Source: Thalassospira profundimaris WP0211
GTDB lineage: Bacteria > Pseudomonadota > Alphaproteobacteria > Rhodospirillales > Thalassospiraceae
DNA: 64,000 bases
Assembly: GCF_000300275.1 (NCBI RefSeq)
Contig: NZ_AMRN01000009.1
Location: forward strand, 112,066 to 176,065
Reading direction: 5' to 3'
Of the stretch, positions 62,254 to 64,000 are shown piece by piece. The translations under genes and the position numbers were made by a program. Within the stretch, counting starts at the first letter, position 1, and the number at the start of each line of letters is the position of its first letter. Below the pieces are notes generated by a model, which was given only the letters and a program-made list of their open reading frames with translations, did not search any database and was not told the DNA's origin.

Positions 62254-63597
62254 TTACTGTAACAGACGCAACAAGTTTTGCGGCATCTGGTTTGCTTGTG
62301 CCAACATTGCGACACCCGACTGAACCAGGATCTGCTTGGACGTGAAGGCAGTCATTTCGGCCGCGACGTCCAGGTCAAGCAAGGTGGAACGTGCTGATTC
62401 AGTGTTTTCCTGGGTAGACGCAAGGTTCTGACCAGCAAAGTCCAGGCGGTTCTGGTAAGTACCAACGGCCGCACGTGCGCGCTGTAAATCATCAATCGCA
62501 CGGGTGACAACCTCAACCGCGCTTTGAGCGTTGCCAGCGGTGCTGATTGCATTTGCACCCAGTGACAGAAGAGAGTCCTGCGTGCCCAGTGCGCCTGCAC
62601 CAAGTGTATCAGAGTCAACCGAGTTAAGTGAAATGTTCAGGCGGTCGTTTGCTGTATTGCCGGCGCCAACCTGGAACTCGATAGAGTTCTGCAATGTCTG
62701 CCCGTTATCGGCTTCCATGGTGACAGTGTTGGCGGTCGAGTCAAAGGTCGCAGCGCCGTTGTTAAAGGTGGCGTCGCTGCCGAAGTCCCGGCTACCTGCG
62801 GTGCCGCTTTCAACATAGCTGACCGTTGCCGAGAAGTTGGTGTTCACCGAGAAGGACAGGCCAAGTTCATCAAAGTTCAGCGTTGCGTTTTCGCCAGCTC
62901 CGATTGCAGTCGTACCGTCCGTTGCATAGTCGGTCACGTCAATCGACTGGACGCGGTTGTCGCCATCAACGGTGGCACTGACCGTCATGATCACCTGACC
63001 AGCAGTGCCTTCATTGATGTCGACCGTGAAGCTGTTGTCGGTTACGGTGCCGTTGGTGTCAGTCGCCCAGTAGTTGTTGTCGGTGATGGCAAAGCCATCG
63101 AAACCGGCGGCCGGAACCAGCGCCGCACCGCCGCCACCGGAAGCAAGGTCGCCAAAGTTGGCGGCAACATCACCACCATCACCCAGAAGCTGAATGCCGT
63201 TGAAGTTGGTTGAGGATGCGATGCGGTCAATTTCTTCGCGCAACTGCACGAACTCATCATTGAGGAAACCGCGTTCAGTGTCGGACAGGTTGCCAGAGGA
63301 CGCCTGAACCGAAAGCGTTTTCATCCGGACCAGAATATTGTCGATCGTTGCCATGCCGCCGTCGGCAATCTGCAGCATCGAGTTGGCTTGGCCAACGTTT
63401 ACGGAAGCAGTTTTAAGGGCCTCAGTCGTTGCGTTCAAACGCGCACCGATTGCCATGGAAGCTGCGTCATCACGCGCAGAAACGACGCGCGTACCTGACG
63501 AGAGCTTCGACAGCGACCGGGTCGCCATTTGATCAGAAGCCGAAAGGTTGCGGTGCGCGACGTTCGCAGCATAGTTCGAAATAATGTTAAGAGCCAT
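62254..63597 (-). CDS. fliC: Flagellin
   Basis: This is the filament subunit, 447 residues. The conserved N-terminal helices (MALNIISNYAANVAHRNL ... SKLSSGTRVVSARDDAASMAIGARL) and C-terminal helices (ARAAVGTYQNRLDFAGQNLASTQENTESARSTLLDLDVAAEM ... MPQNLLRLLQ) are complete, with a Gly/Thr/Asn-rich surface domain between. The start at 63597 has GGAG seven bases upstream and gives the standard N-terminus; the frame extends 36 codons further upstream but that part is leader sequence. Confidence 0.97.
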   Translation of the reverse strand: MALNIISNYAANVAHRNLSASDQMATRSLSKLSSGTRVVSARDDAASMAIGARLNATTEALKTASVNVGQANSMLQIADGGMATIDNILVRMKTLSVQASSGNLSDTERGFLNDEFVQLREEIDRIASSTNFNGIQLLGDGGDVAANFGDLASGGGGAALVPAAGFDGFAITDNNYWATDTNGTVTDNSFTVDINEGTAGQVIMTVSATVDGDNRVQSIDVTDYATDGTTAIGAGENATLNFDELGLSFSVNTNFSATVSYVESGTAGSRDFGSDATFNNGAATFDSTANTVTMEADNGQTLQNSIEFQVGAGNTANDRLNISLNSVDSDTLGAGALGTQDSLLSLGANAISTAGNAQSAVEVVTRAIDDLQRARAAVGTYQNRLDFAGQNLASTQENTESARSTLLDLDVAAEMTAFTSKQILVQSGVAMLAQANQMPQNLLRLLQ

Positions 63598-64000
63598 AAC
63601 GCATCTCCTACATGGACAGCTCTGGGCAACATCTTGTTGTCCGTTATCCGGCACATTTGCCGGAGTGTTTCCAACCCGAACATAGGGATGAAAACGGTAA
63701 TACATATAGGGTGTAATATACTTTTAGGTTAGATTTGTGTCCAGTGAAAAAAGATTCCTCACTTTTCCCATTAAAAACAAATGGTTGTGTAGAGGTCAAA
63801 GCGCTAGCTGTGCCGGGTTCGTTAACGGTTCGTAAACGAATCCGACTCCAAGCCAACTGATCGGATACCGGTTGGGCAATTATCCTGATGTATAGATTTT
63901 GTGCCGATCTTTGAGCAGGTGCTATTAAGTTGAAGCACGCGCTTTGGAATTTATTCACTGCTGTTGTGATGCAAAAAAGGGCGGCCCGAAGGCCGCCCCT
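63598..64000. promoter_or_regulatory. Flagellin upstream region
   Basis: No gene is supported in these 403 bases. On the minus strand the leader contains two hairpins: ccggca/tgccgg (63648-63663) and an imperfect ggacaaca/gggcaaca pair near 63622-63641. A CtrA-like site TTAA-N7-TAAAC lies at 63822-63837, and a weak sigma-54-like GG-N10-GC match at 63801-63814. Confidence 0.45.
63972..63998 (-). terminator. Intrinsic terminator of a gene beyond the window
   Basis: gggcggcc (63979-63986) pairs with ggccgccc (63991-63998) around cgaa. On the minus strand a run of T follows, so it ends a minus-strand gene lying beyond base 64000. Confidence 0.8.

Noticed and set aside
63801..63814. Sigma-54-like GGCAC...GC match before flagellin
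   Set aside because: The spacing is right but the TT of the -12 element is replaced by GC and the distance to the gene is about 200 bases; too weak to call.
63644..63958. Minus-strand frame of 104 codons upstream of flagellin
   Set aside because: It overlaps the flagellin leader, has no ribosome site and no recognisable features.
1..64000. Search for tRNA, rRNA, CRISPR, transposase or integrase genes
   Set aside because: No T-arm-like ggttcgaatcc segment in intergenic DNA, no repeat-spacer array and no mobile-element protein was found by eye.

Overview
The window is a continuous piece of an alphaproteobacterial chromosome. The gene content (CtrA, ChpT, a DUF3553 protein, FlbD-type flagellar regulation, sigma-54-like flagellar promoters, a cluster of GANTC sites in front of ctrA) points to the Rhodospirillales. 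The overall protein character is most like Thalassospira; the genus is an inference, because no search could be run. No CRISPR array, insertion sequence, integrase, rRNA or tRNA gene was seen.

Bases 1-25,000 are mostly housekeeping and metabolic genes. They start with the 3' part of nadE, then gltX and cysS. An A+T-rich island follows, holding a membrane/coiled-coil gene broken by two homopolymer indels. Next come a Tat-exported aldo/keto reductase with a DUF6064 membrane protein, MFS and LysE transporters, a DsbA-family oxidoreductase, citramalate synthase, a TrmJ-like methyltransferase, a periplasmic rhodanese/DsrE pair, rpsD, a solute-binding protein and an MscS-family channel. The stretch ends with grxD, rarD, bolA, a Glyoxalase_8 protein overlapping a DUF123 protein, moaA and an unknown helical protein.

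Bases 24,858-36,811 hold regulation and chemotaxis. A DUF3553 gene lies divergent from chpT, followed by cheA (with a C-terminal receiver), cheW, cheY, cheB and cheR, then an ICMT-family gene. ctrA is convergent with these and divergent from fliI-fliJ. The phosphotransferase (ChpT) and its expected final target (CtrA) therefore bracket the chemotaxis operon, and ctrA lies beside flagellar export genes. Next come ybaK-like and terC-like genes, a ynjBCD-like ABC transporter and a 2OG-Fe(II) oxygenase.

Bases 42,531-63,597 are almost entirely flagellar and on the minus strand. In transcription order they are fliC; flaG; fliD-fliS behind a good sigma-54-type promoter; fliK-flgD-flgE behind another; and a long cluster fliF-fliH-fliN-motA-flbD-flhA-flhF-flhG-(FliK-like gene)-(unknown gene). 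fliG and motB are not in the window. Several motility proteins (CheR, CheB, FliI, FliH, FlbD, FlgD) carry unusually long low-complexity tails or linkers.

The most interesting points are the two compensating homopolymer frameshifts at 4542-5843, the GANTC-bearing inverted repeat before ctrA, the Thr/Gly-rich tail of CheR, the altered nucleotide-binding motifs of FlhF, the second FliK-like protein in the flh operon, and the absence of fliG from its expected place.
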